A stretch of 64,000 bases of DNA from NCBI GenBank assembly GCA_051453625.1, contig JBOZIK010000001.1, forward strand, positions 49,725,339-49,789,338, in the 5' to 3' direction. Shown here one piece after another: positions 34,441-44,050 of the stretch. The first letter of the stretch is position 1; each line of letters begins with the position of its first letter. Source of the DNA: Welwitschia mirabilis. Taxonomy: Eukaryota; Gnetophyta; Gnetopsida; Welwitschiales. Position numbers and translations under genes: made by a program. The notes below the pieces were generated by a model. It was not told the DNA's origin. It did not search any database and saw only the letters and a list, made by a program, of their open reading frames with translations.

Positions 34441-35280
34441 AAGAAGGAAGCTAGAGTTCGGGAGGTGCCAGATTGGCTAGAGTAGTTTTGGCATGCAGGG
34501 AGTGGTATCGACCACTAGATAGTCGAGCANNNNNNNNNNNNNNNNNNNNNNNNNNNNNNNNNNNNNNNNNNNNNNNNNNNNNNNNNNNNNNNNNNNNNNN
34601 NNNNNNNNNNNNNNNNNNNNNNNNNNNNNGTCGCGCAATGGGAAAGTTATGTTTTTTTTTTTTTTTTTTTTTTGTTTTTTTTTTTTTTTTTTGTTATTCA
34701 GCATTGATTCAAAGCAGGTTTTAAAAAGGAACTCGTGCCCTCAAAATGGAGAAGACTTACTTCTTGAAGAAGGAAAAACTCCTAATCTTAGACATAGATA
34801 AAGGTACATGTTTAGAACTAGAGAAGAAACTTAAATACAGTTTAATAGCTAAGTTTGTTTAATATAGTCTAAAACCTAGACTTAATCTCATTAGAGAATG
34901 GATAGTACAAAATGGACTAGGATTAGTAAAGTTGAGTTTATAGCCATGCTAGAAGGATTAGTACTCTTCTAGTTAGATAATGAACTGGATCGAGATGAGG
35001 TCATCATGAGAGGACCCTGGTTTTTAGAGTGAGTGGGTTTTCCCTAGCCAAATGGATACAAGGGATGCAATCGGACCTAAATCTGTTTAAAAAAATGTTA
35101 ATATGGATACATATACATAAGTTCCCCTTGAAGATTTAGAACAAAAATCTCTTGAATAAAATTGCTTCTCAATTTGGAGAACTACTAAAACTAGATAGAA
35201 TAACAATAAAACAGACAAGGTTGGTCTCAGAAAGATTTTGTATGTGGATAAGTCTAGAAGAAACAAAAGAGATATAATCT
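34441..35280 (+). pseudogene. LINE C ORF1 (DUF4283), version 1
   Basis: Plus-strand pieces follow the DUF4283 domain of plant L1-type ORF1: 'EKKLKYSLI.KFV', a 'LLF.LDNELDRDEVIMRGPWF' analogue near 34975-35025, 'LAKWIQGMQSDLNLFKKM' near 35045, 'KIASQFGELLKLDRITIKQT' near 35160-35220, and 'RFCMWISLEETKEI' near 35235-35275. ORF1 proteins bind the element RNA. The frame is broken by stops. A 41-base T-rich tract at 34652-34692 and a 100 N gap (34530-34629) interrupt the 5' end. A second version starts at 35381. Confidence 0.65.
34652..34692. repeat. Poly-T tract
   Basis: Two T runs separated by single G residues. The same site in version 2 (around 35523-35545) has only 'tttctttgttatttc', so the tract has expanded in version 1 or is a sequencing artefact. 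Confidence 0.85.
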
Positions 35281-35380
35281 NNNNNNNNNNNNNNNNNNNN
35301 NNNNNNNNNNNNNNNNNNNNNNNNNNNNNNNNNNNNNNNNNNNNNNNNNNNNNNNNNNNNNNNNNNNNNNNNNNNNNNNN

Positions 35381-36680
35381 AACTTGAACTAAACTGGAGT
35401 GAAGGAGGAAGATAGGGTTTAGAAGGTACCGGATTGACGAGGGTAGTTTTGGTTTTGGAAAGTTATAGCATGCAGGGGAGGGTATCGGCCACCAGACAGA
35501 TAAGTAATGGATAAGTTGTGGTATTTCTTTGTTATTTCTACATTGATTCAAAGTAGGATTTAAAGAGGGGTTCATGCCTTTAAAATGAAGAATAGTTAGT
35601 TCTTCAAAGAGGGAAAAACCTTATTCTTAAATATAGAGAAAGACACATGTTTAGAAATAGAGAAGAAACTTCAATACAGCTTAATTGGTAAGTTTGTTTC
35701 ATCTGGTCTAAGACCTAGACTTGATCTCATCAGAGAATGGATAACTACAAAATAAACTGGGGTTAGTAAAGTCGAGGTCATACCCATGTCAGAAGTATTA
35801 ATTCTCTTCTAGTTAGATAATGAACAGGATCAAAATAAGGTCATCACAAGAGGACCTTGGTTTTTCGAAGTGAATGTGTTAGCCCTAGCTAAATGGATGA
35901 CGTGGGCACAATCGAACCCAAATTTATTCAAGAAAATGCCAATATAGATTTGTATACATTAGTTTCTCTTGGAGTTTGGGGACAAAGATCTCTTGAAAAA
36001 AATTACTTCTCAGTTTGGAGAACTCATAAAAATAGATAGAATAACTATAAAATAGACAACATTGGTCCTAGAAAGATTTTGTATGTGGATAAGTCTAGAA
36101 GAAACAAAGGAGATACAACCTATTAAGTTTGGATCTAAATGGAGCACATACTATCTCAAAGTCACTTATGAGAACCTCTTGGTTATGTGTGAAACATGTG
36201 AAAAATCATGACACATCTTAATAAGATGCATGAAAATAGAGAATAAATGTTCCCATTGTGGGAGAAGGGGCCACACATAATGTAAAAAAAGACTTATTAC
36301 CAATGAAGGAAAACAAAATGAAACATACTCTTTCTATGGAAAGATAGGACATAATTAGAATGATTATTAGCATAAATAAAAGAGAGAGAAAATAGTCAAG
36401 AATACTACAGTCTACCCAAAGGAAAAGAATGAAAAGGATAGGGCATATAACCCCTTTCAACACCTTATGGAGGAAGATCCCAAAGACACTCAGCAATCCC
36501 AGAATTTAGTAAACATAGATGAGTTAAATGATGTTAAAGTTCAGAGGAAGGGAATATCTAGTAATAGAATCCTCAAAGAGAGGAAAAATACAAAAAATAT
36601 GGCTAACAGCTTCTAAGAAACCATTAAAGACATGCTAAAAAAGGTCAACAGATGCTTAAAAAGGGGTGAAAACAAACCTA
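35381..36680 (+). pseudogene. LINE C ORF1 (DUF4283 plus CCHC zinc knuckles), version 2
   Basis: Repeats the DUF4283 order of version 1 ('EELDLISSENG..' type start, 'RGPWFFEVNVLALAKW' near 35850-35895, 'FGELIKIDRITIK' near 36015-36050, 'RFCMWISLEETKEI' near 36075-36115) and continues through the C-terminus. 'YENLLVMCETCEKS' stop 'HILIRC' and 'CSHCGRRGHT' stop 'C' (36170-36290) are two CCHC-type zinc knuckles, with the key Cys and His retained despite stops. A 3' linker runs to about 36680. The order DUF4283 then CCHC then endonuclease is typical of plant L1 LINEs. Confidence 0.75.
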
Positions 36681-37730
36681 ATGAAGTGCCTCACCTCGAA
36701 CTACAGGGGATTAGGGTCCTCTTATAAGAAAAAGACCCTAAGAGATATGATCAGTAAATTTAATATCAATTTAGCCTATTTATAGGAAATAAAAATCTAA
36801 TATGGCATAAAATTGAAAAAACTCTAGCAATAATAAAACATCTTCACCTTTGTAGCATAAGGAAACTCAAAAGGTCTCATGACCCTCACAAATAAGGAGG
36901 CAAAATTGGTTAATAATAGTAAGAGTCATCTAACTATCTATCTAAATAAATAAGAATGGATCATAACAAACATTTACAATCCTCAGAATGACCCAGACAA
37001 AGTCTTCACCTTCAAGGACCTTTATAGGATAATGGTGGAAAATATCAAGTGATTAGTAGTGGGGGATTTTAATCAATGTCTTTACCGTTGAGAGAAAACG
37101 AGGGCTGAAAACTAGAATAGTAGATGAACNNNNNNNNNNAATACACTTGGTCTAATAAAAGGATGAGAGGCAAACAGCTGATGTCCAGGATAGATTAAAT
37201 ACTTGCCAGAAATAATATTATAAAGCTATTAATTGAGGCTAATGGAATTAATAGAATAGCCTTGGATTACTAAATAATTAAATATAGAATAGGGATGATA
37301 AATCCCCCTAGAGCCTATTTTTGGATGGAACGATATTGGATCATAAGGACAGAAACCAAAATGTTAGTTGAAAATATATGGAGTTAATATGATGGCACCC
37401 GCCCTTTNNNNNNNNNNNNNNNNNNNNNNNNNNNNNNNNNNNNNNNNNNNNNNNNNNNNNNNNNNNNNNNNNNNNNNNNNNNNNNNNNNNNNNNNNNNNN
37501 NNNNNNNATACTCATAGGAAATAATATTATAAAGCTACTAATTAAGGCTAATGGGATGAACAGAATAATCTTGGATCACTAACCAACTAAATATAGAATA
37601 GGGATGATAAAGCCCCTAGAGCCTATTTTTATATGAAATGATATTAGATCATAAGGACAGAAACCAAAACGTTAGTTAAAAAGATATGGAGTTAATATGA
37701 TGGAACCCTTTCTTTTACTTTCCTCTACAG
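36680..37730 (+). pseudogene. LINE C ORF2 endonuclease (APE/EEP type)
   Basis: Starts 'MKCLTSNYRGLGS' (about 36680-36720; family 'WN-RGLG'), then a 'L.EIKI' analogue of the QETK glutamate block. Next come 'WIITNIYNPQND' (36958-36990), 'VVGDFNQCL' (37057-37083; the GDFN metal and phosphate site), and after a 10 N gap 'TWSNKRMRGKQLMSRID' (37144-37195; the TW-N and RID motifs). The family nicks target DNA to prime reverse transcription. Versions 37198-37407 and 37508-37730 around a 100 N gap repeat the 'LDH-P'-like C-terminal part, here 'LDY' or 'LDH'. Several in-frame stops are present. Confidence 0.8.
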
Positions 37731-38038
37731 AGGCTTAAACACCCTTAAAGCACACATCAAGAACTAGAGAAGGAAGGACAAGAAAAGATATAAATTAAAA
37801 AATAACCTAGAGGAAGATTTACAGAGAATTCAAACTGAGCAAGAGGATAGATGAGATCAAGACTACTTCGTAGCGAGAAATACGGATGTCTTATAGAACT
37901 CCATGAAATAAATGCAAATGAGGAAAATTACTAGAAGAAAATATCAAGGATTAAGTGGATCAAGAAGAGGGGCATGCATACTAAATTTTTCTTCCAGTAG
38001 ACCAAATAGCACAAAGTATATAACAAAATAGGGAGGTT
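37731..38038 (+). pseudogene. LINE C ORF2 linker between endonuclease and RT
   Basis: Basic and acidic helix-rich segment ('EEDLQRIQTEQED' near 37810-37850) followed by a 'RIKWIKKRGMHTKFFFQ' block (near 37945-38000), which is the family's 'W--EGD-NTKFFH' linker with changed residues. It ends at a 196 N gap. Confidence 0.6.
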
Positions 38039-38234
38039 NNNNNNNNNNNNNNNNNNNNNNNNNNNNNNNNNNNNNNNNNNNNNNNNNNNNNNNNNNNNNN
38101 NNNNNNNNNNNNNNNNNNNNNNNNNNNNNNNNNNNNNNNNNNNNNNNNNNNNNNNNNNNNNNNNNNNNNNNNNNNNNNNNNNNNNNNNNNNNNNNNNNNN
38201 NNNNNNNNNNNNNNNNNNNNNNNNNNNNNNNNNN

Positions 38235-38626
38235 TCAAAAGGTTGGTCAGTTAAGCTAATTCAAGACTTAGTTTTCTATTATGGGTGACAACCTTCATGA
38301 TGTAATGTAAGACATCTTAAATAATAAATGCATTCTTAGGGATATGAATAGAACCAGGGTCATTCTCATTCCCAAAAAATAGGACGTGAGAAAACCAAAA
38401 GACTATAGAATGTTAGGTATCTCTAATGTTCTATATAGGATCTTTGTGAAAATAATGGTGGGTTGTATCACCTCCTTATTCCCAAAGTAATCTCTGAGAA
38501 CCAAGCTAGCTTCATCTACTTTAGATACATTTAGGACCAAATTCTCTTAATCCATGAAATTATTCATTCTATTAAAAAGCATATATTTCCTTTACTCATT
38601 ACTAAATTAGACATAATAAAGACTTA
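38235..38626 (+). pseudogene. LINE C reverse transcriptase, N-terminal part
   Basis: Motifs in order are 'NRTRVILIPK' (38346-38377), 'KPKDYRMLGISNVLYRIFVK' (38392-38450; family 'YRPISL-NV-YKI--K'), 'ISENQASFIYFRYI' (38487-38528; 'Q--F--GR-I'), 'QILLIHEIIHSIKKHI' and 'TKLDIIKTY' (38605-38626; 'LK-D--KAYD' with the catalytic Asp region). The 559 N gap then removes the central palm. Motif order and spacing are as in plant L1 elements. Stop codons show it is dead. Confidence 0.8.
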
Positions 38627-39185
38627 NNNNNNNNNNNNNNNNNNNNNNNNNNNNNNNNNNNNNNNNNNNNNNNNNNNNNNNNNNNNNNNNNNNNNNNNNN
38701 NNNNNNNNNNNNNNNNNNNNNNNNNNNNNNNNNNNNNNNNNNNNNNNNNNNNNNNNNNNNNNNNNNNNNNNNNNNNNNNNNNNNNNNNNNNNNNNNNNNN
38801 NNNNNNNNNNNNNNNNNNNNNNNNNNNNNNNNNNNNNNNNNNNNNNNNNNNNNNNNNNNNNNNNNNNNNNNNNNNNNNNNNNNNNNNNNNNNNNNNNNNN
38901 NNNNNNNNNNNNNNNNNNNNNNNNNNNNNNNNNNNNNNNNNNNNNNNNNNNNNNNNNNNNNNNNNNNNNNNNNNNNNNNNNNNNNNNNNNNNNNNNNNNN
39001 NNNNNNNNNNNNNNNNNNNNNNNNNNNNNNNNNNNNNNNNNNNNNNNNNNNNNNNNNNNNNNNNNNNNNNNNNNNNNNNNNNNNNNNNNNNNNNNNNNNN
39101 NNNNNNNNNNNNNNNNNNNNNNNNNNNNNNNNNNNNNNNNNNNNNNNNNNNNNNNNNNNNNNNNNNNNNNNNNNNNNNNNNNNNN

Positions 39186-40140
39186 AGTTAATAGTTATAG
39201 ATCCAAGTTTTTTAGTAGGTCAAGGATTAATACAAGGGGATTCTTTATCTTTATAGCTCTTTCTATTCATTATGAATGTTTTACATGGATTTCTTAAAAT
39301 GAATGGAGTAACAGACATTAAAATAAGAAGTCAAATGTTTATTAATAGCCACTCTGCTAATGACACAATTATCATCATTAAAGCCTCTTTCCAGCAAGTC
39401 AGAGCTATCAAGAAGTTCATGAATCTTTTTGTAGAAGTTATGATCCTCCAAACTAATTGAAATAAATCTAGAATTCACATTGTTAGCAGAAGCATTACCA
39501 AAGGAGAGGAAACTGATAGAATCTTGAGCTCCAAAATGGAAGACCTTAAAGACATCTACTTGGGAATTTCGCTATGGAATTGGCACAAGATCCTAACTTG
39601 GAATTTCATCCTGGAATCAAGTTAGAGATGATGCAACACTTGGTAGAATAAATTTATTTCTTCTAAAGTAAATATCATCCTAGCAACTTCTTTTTTGGTA
39701 TCTTCTTTCAAATACATTACCTCCATTACTATCCCCTGAAAGAAAATAATTAACAAAATAAATAAAATCTTGAAGGACTTCATTTTGTTGGGATGTAAGA
39801 ATAGAAATCGCATTCATCTCTATAAATAGAAGCTTATAGCTCATCCTAAGGAGTTAGGAGGTTGAGGAGTCCAAAGGCTAGAATACTATCTTCTCACATG
39901 TGCACACAGAGTTCTCAAAGGACTATCTAAGGGAGGATAGCCTTGGATTAATATTATTAACTACAAGTATTAAACTTAAAATAATGGAGAAGGGGAGTCT
40001 TACCTTAGGAAACACCTCTGCAAAGCCAAAATAAACTTGATAGAATTAAACATTTTCAATGAATACAGAGCCAAGTAGATTCTTATCAAAAAGTATGAAA
40101 AAAATAATGCATGTAAAAAGTTTTAGAAGGGATAAATTCT
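39186..40140 (+). pseudogene. LINE C reverse transcriptase, C-terminal part
   Basis: Begins 'FLVGQGLIQGDSLS' (39208-39250; family 'RG-RQGDPLSP'), 'LFIMNVLHGFLK', then 'SHSANDTIIIIKASF' (about 39346-39390), where the catalytic Y/F-A-D-D has become S-A-N-D. Next is 'VEVMILQTN' and then 'EDLKDIYLGIS' (about 39540-39570; the 'YLG-PL' thumb motif). The frame is open for 62 codons at 39272-39460. Further on, 'PKELGG.GVQRLEYYLL' (near 39843-39890) is the 'P---GGLGI' tail motif. The changed FADD abolishes RT activity. Confidence 0.8.
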
Positions 40141-40530
40141 AGACAAAATCAAGATATTCTGTTGGTTAAAATACCATAACTAAATTCTTACAAGGGATTA
40201 ACGGCTTAAGCATGACATGCAAGTTGACTTTAACTATCCAATCTACCAATATTATCAAGAAGATGTTCAATACCTTTTTCATCAATATAGGTGGAGTGCT
40301 AAAATGATAATTATGACTAGCTATTACAATGACTAGAACATATCTGCGACATGCAGAAAAGATGGAATTCAACTGACTTTATGATAGATTTGGCATACAC
40401 ATAATAAAGTAATATTCAATAGCATTTCCATTTCATTCCCTATAAATACACCCTCACTTCTTCATTCAAGCCTTATAACACAAAGACTTAGCAAGATACT
40501 TATGACTAGTTATGACTCTTTAGAAGGCTA
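40141..40530 (+). pseudogene. LINE C ORF2 tail (zf-RVT-like)
   Basis: Follows the GGLGI block with 'QVDFNYPIYQYYQEDVQYLF' and a 'W' soon after. This resembles the 'C-LC----E---HLF--C---W' zf-RVT tail in which the Cys residues are lost (near 40220-40300). No poly-A tail marks the 3' end, so the boundary is approximate. Confidence 0.45.
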
Positions 40531-40910
40531 CAAGGGATTAGAGGACAAGGGAGGCCCCTCCCCCACAGGAGACTTCCCTAAAGGAAAAATAGAAGAAAAG
40601 GACTATAACTAATGAAGTGCCTTATCCTAAGAGGGATGTTGAGCCAAGAAGTCCATGCTCTCAGAGATGGATGACTCTTCCTTAGGAAGTTTAGACAAAT
40701 AAGGTGAGCTCATCCCTAGAATAGGAAGAGACATTTGAAGAAAATCCTCTAGCTAAAACCTAGGAATAAGAGCATCAGTTCTAAGGATATGACTAAGAGG
40801 TATCTTCTTAGAAGATAGAAGGTAGCCCCAATCATAATGAGGAGTCAAATTCCCCATTGGTTCCTCCCTAGACGAAAGAAATCAAGAACCTCATGAAGAC
40901 ATTACTATGG
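40531..40910. repeat. Sequence upstream of J-domain remnant, version 1
   Basis: 40690-40910 corresponds to 42192-42388 ('tagaatagga..gaagagacat' type start, 'cctctagctaaaac', 'tcctcatgaagacatt'). No coding assignment was possible. It probably belongs to the J-domain pseudogene unit because both versions carry the same order. Confidence 0.45.
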
Positions 40911-41857
40911 NNNNNNNNNNNNNNNNNNNNNNNNNNNNNNNNNNNNNNNNNNNNNNNNNNNNNNNNNNNNNNNNNNNNNNNNNNNNNNNNNNNNNNNNNN
41001 NNNNNNNNNNNNNNNNNNNNNNNNNNNNNNNNNNNNNNNNNNNNNNNNNNNNNNNNNNNNNNNNNNNNNNNNNNNNNNNNNNNNNNNNNNNNNNNNNNNN
41101 NNNNNNNNNNNNNNNNNNNNNNNNNNNNNNNNNNNNNNNNNNNNNNNNNNNNNNNNNNNNNNNNNNNNNNNNNNNNNNNNNNNNNNNNNNNNNNNNNNNN
41201 NNNNNNNNNNNNNNNNNNNNNNNNNNNNNNNNNNNNNNNNNNNNNNNNNNNNNNNNNNNNNNNNNNNNNNNNNNNNNNNNNNNNNNNNNNNNNNNNNNNN
41301 NNNNNNNNNNNNNNNNNNNNNNNNNNNNNNNNNNNNNNNNNNNNNNNNNNNNNNNNNNNNNNNNNNNNNNNNNNNNNNNNNNNNNNNNNNNNNNNNNNNN
41401 NNNNNNNNNNNNNNNNNNNNNNNNNNNNNNNNNNNNNNNNNNNNNNNNNNNNNNNNNNNNNNNNNNNNNNNNNNNNNNNNNNNNNNNNNNNNNNNNNNNN
41501 NNNNNNNNNNNNNNNNNNNNNNNNNNNNNNNNNNNNNNNNNNNNNNNNNNNNNNNNNNNNNNNNNNNNNNNNNNNNNNNNNNNNNNNNNNNNNNNNNNNN
41601 NNNNNNNNNNNNNNNNNNNNNNNNNNNNNNNNNNNNNNNNNNNNNNNNNNNNNNNNNNNNNNNNNNNNNNNNNNNNNNNNNNNNNNNNNNNNNNNNNNNN
41701 NNNNNNNNNNNNNNNNNNNNNNNNNNNNNNNNNNNNNNNNNNNNNNNNNNNNNNNNNNNNNNNNNNNNNNNNNNNNNNNNNNNNNNNNNNNNNNNNNNNN
41801 NNNNNNNNNNNNNNNNNNNNNNNNNNNNNNNNNNNNNNNNNNNNNNNNNNNNNNNNN

Positions 41858-42091
41858 ACTATGGACCACACAGAAAGAGAAATCTTGCTTGCTATAATTG
41901 ATGGTTTGAAAAGATGCCCTTTTTTAACACTAGAAACCTTACACAGATCTTATTTGTAAGCCATTAAGTCAAGTTATCAAAAGAAGGCATTCATATTGCA
42001 TCCAAACAAGAACCAGGCAGGAGCTGAGGAATTTAAGAAAGTAAATTAGGCATTTGAGATGTTAGTAGATAAAATGGGATGATTCTTAGTT
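41858..42091 (+). pseudogene. J-domain (DnaJ/Hsp40) pseudogene, version 1
   Basis: In the frame passing 41969, 'IDGLKRCPFLTLETLHRSYL' is followed by a stop and then 'AIKSSYQKKAFILHPNKNQ' and 'AGAEEFKKVN' stop 'AFEMLVDKMG'. This matches a J domain: helix I, helix II 'IK-SY-K-AL--HPDKN', loop, helix III 'AEE-FK-VN-AFEVL-D'. J domains stimulate Hsp70 ATPase through the His-Pro-Asp tripeptide. Here it is HPN (41999-42007), which would be inactive. In-frame stops and the loss of what follows show it is a pseudogene. A second version lies at 42404-42619. Confidence 0.7.
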
Positions 42092-42191
42092 NNNNNNNNN
42101 NNNNNNNNNNNNNNNNNNNNNNNNNNNNNNNNNNNNNNNNNNNNNNNNNNNNNNNNNNNNNNNNNNNNNNNNNNNNNNNNNNNNNNNNNNN

Positions 42192-42403
42192 CTCATTCTT
42201 AGAGCAGGAAGAGATATTTTAAGAAAAATCCTCTAGATAAAACATAGAAATAAGAGCATTGGTCCTAAGGAGATGACTAAGAGTCCACTCCTTAGAAGAT
42301 AGAAGGTAGGCCTAGCCATAATGAGAAGTCGAATTCCCCATCGGGTTCCTCCCAGAAGAAAGAAATTAAGAGCCTCATGAAGACATTCATATAAACCATA
42401 CAA
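42192..42403. repeat. Sequence upstream of J-domain remnant, version 2
   Basis: Ungapped equivalent of 40690-40910 joined directly to the J-domain remnant. It reads 'gaagacattcatataaacc' where version 1 has 'gaagacattactatgg', 947 N, 'actatggaccac'. It therefore shows that nothing need be missing in that large gap. Confidence 0.6.
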
Positions 42404-42619
42404 AAAGAGAAATCTTGGTTTCTATGATCGATGGTTTGAAAAGATGCCCTTTTTTAATACTAGGGACCTCACATAGATCTTATTTGTAAGCCATTAAGTT
42501 AAGTTATCAAAAAAAGGCACTCATATTACATCCCGACAAGAACCAAGCAGGAGCTGAGGAATTTAAAAAAGTAAATTAGGCATTTGAGGTGTTAGTACAT
42601 AAAATGGGATGATTCTTAG
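42404..42619 (+). pseudogene. J-domain (DnaJ/Hsp40) pseudogene, version 2
   Basis: The frame through 42424 reads 'MIDGLKRCPFLILGTSHRS' then 'YL' stop 'AIKLSYQKKALILHPDKNQ', then 'AGAEEFKKVN' stop 'AFEVLVHKMG' stop. The HPD tripeptide is intact (42529-42537), and 'FLILGTS' fits helix I ('YYEILGVS'). The domain spans about 60 residues, the usual core length, with three in-frame stops. The 'AGAEE-FK-V--AFEVL' wording is most like plant J proteins of the DNAJB12/14 type, but this is only an impression from memory. It sits between two LINE remnants, so a retro-copied or transduced fragment is possible. No intron is visible inside the domain. Confidence 0.72.
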
Positions 42620-42838
42620 TTGAACACCATTATGGAAACCTCTTATCCAATTATAGGGGGTATCAATACCATTTTTTTCCTAGTTATTCTTACTTTAGTT
42701 TTATTTTTTACTATATTTTACTTAATTGTAGTTTTTAAGGGCACTTTTACCCCTAATTGTGCCTTGAAAAAAGCAGGTTCCTGCGATTATAGTAGGATAA
42801 TTTCCTTTTTTACGAATTGGGTTTGTTATTCCTCTTAA
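42620..42838 (+). CDS. Short frame with one predicted membrane helix, after J domain
   Basis: Open for 72 codons from an ATG at 42620, one frame over from the J-domain reading. It contains a strongly hydrophobic run 'IFFLVILTLVLFFTIFYLIV' of about 22 residues followed by 'FKGTFTPNCALKKAGSCDY'. Its position right behind the J domain suggests it could be the frameshifted remainder of a membrane-anchored J protein. AT-rich DNA also yields Phe/Leu/Ile frames by chance, so function is not shown. Confidence 0.25.
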   Translation: MNTIMETSYPIIGGINTIFFLVILTLVLFFTIFYLIVVFKGTFTPNCALKKAGSCDYSRIISFFTNWVCYSS

Positions 42839-42865
42839 GTCAATGTGTTTTTATTCTCTTCCCTT

Positions 42866-42879
42866 CCCCCCCCCCCCCC
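42866..42879. repeat. Poly-C tract (14 C)
   Basis: Fourteen consecutive C in otherwise very AT-rich DNA, within the C-rich 'cccttcccc..aacccc'. It lies directly downstream of the short membrane-helix frame. Confidence 0.9.
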
Positions 42880-42899
42880 AACCCCTGACATAAATTTTC

Positions 42900-43620
42900 T
42901 CATTTAATATAATGCTCATTTCTTTAAAAAAAAATAATAATATGATTAACCACATTCTAATATCCTCCACTAATGTAACTTCAAAAATAGTGACAAAGGA
43001 GTATATTAGTAAGGATCTAGAAGTAGATCATTTATCTATATAGTTCTTTAGAATACATTAGGATATTTTTGGAAAAGGCTACTTCAAAGTAATCTATAAA
43101 GCCTTACATGAAGGTAATTTAGGTTCAAAGCTTAACTAAAATTTCATTCATCTCTTTTTAAGTGACTTGGATTTCATTTTCAATTGAAAATCAATTATTT
43201 ACTCAATGTCTTTTATAAAATTTTAGATATATGTTTAGGTAAGAATTTCAATATTATTCTACCTAATATTATTTGTATTCATTAAAGTGATTTTATTAAG
43301 GATTAATATATTAATAATCTTATATCTACTTTGGAACCTTTAGCATGGGTAAGATTACCAATTTAGATATTGCCTTCCTTAATCTTAATATATGCAACAT
43401 TTCACAATAAAATTGAATGGAACTTTTTCTTAGCTTACATGAAAAATATAGGATTTAGAAAGGTTTTTGTTCATATGGTAACTTATTTTTTCAAAGTCGT
43501 AAATGCTTGTGTTATCACTATAGGATGTGCTACTTTCACCTTTCCTATTAAAAAATCTATAAGGCAATCATGTTCTTTGACTTCTATCTTTTTATCATGG
43601 TAATATAACTTTTATTTCAT
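42900..43620 (+). pseudogene. LINE D reverse transcriptase fragment
   Basis: 'FGKGYFKVIYKALHEGNLGS' then 'KLN' stop 'NFIHL' (43070-43160) corresponds to the segment before 'LIPK'. After a frameshift, one frame gives 'INYLLNVFYKILDICLGKN', 'LPNIICIH' stop 'SDFIKD' (43185-43300; 'LPN-I---Q-GFIKGR'). It continues as the 77-codon open stretch at 43370-43603 with 'WNFFLAYMKNIGF', 'NACVITIGCATFTFPIKKSI' and 'RQSCSLTSIFL' (family 'RQGCPLAP-LF'). The order matches a plant non-LTR RT palm and differs from LINE C in wording. It is truncated before the YADD site. Confidence 0.7.
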
Positions 43621-43992
43621 GATATTTAGAAGGATGAATAAGATAATCTTATTTAAGGTATTTGCATTGGTGCAAATTTAAAGTAGCTTATTAACATTTA
43701 CTTTATAAATGAATTCTTATTTTTACTTAAAAAGTCTAAAGTTTTAATTAAGTAGCTACTATTTAGGATTAATTTTTATTTTCTAATTGGTTTTAGGATC
43801 AACAAAAAAGTTTATAGTATTTAGTTTTTTTAAAAATTAGACATGGCTTTCTCTAAATTGTGAAAATTATTTAAGATGATGAGCTAATTAAAATTTATGA
43901 AATTACCTTTTTTCTTTTTCCTTTTTTAAAATAAACTTTTAAACATCTATGGGTTTTTTTTTTTAAAAGAGAAAAGGTTATTTTATTAGTTA
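43621..43992. other. No recognisable feature
   Basis: AT-rich DNA between LINE D and the gap at 43993-44050. The RT core expected to follow LINE D was not recognised. Confidence 0.35.
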
Positions 43993-44050
43993 NNNNNNNN
44001 NNNNNNNNNNNNNNNNNNNNNNNNNNNNNNNNNNNNNNNNNNNNNNNNNN

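Noticed and set aside
36218-36496. Minus-strand 92-codon hydrophobic frame
   Set aside because: Antisense to the LINE C zinc-knuckle region and downstream linker; no independent support.
39281-39478. Minus-strand 65-codon frame
   Set aside because: Shadow of the plus-strand LINE C reverse transcriptase at 39272-39460.
40868-41959. Four long open frames of over 320 codons
   Set aside because: They consist almost wholly of N; no coding is shown. The same applies to frames across 46757-47598, 37981-38238 and 3058-3558.
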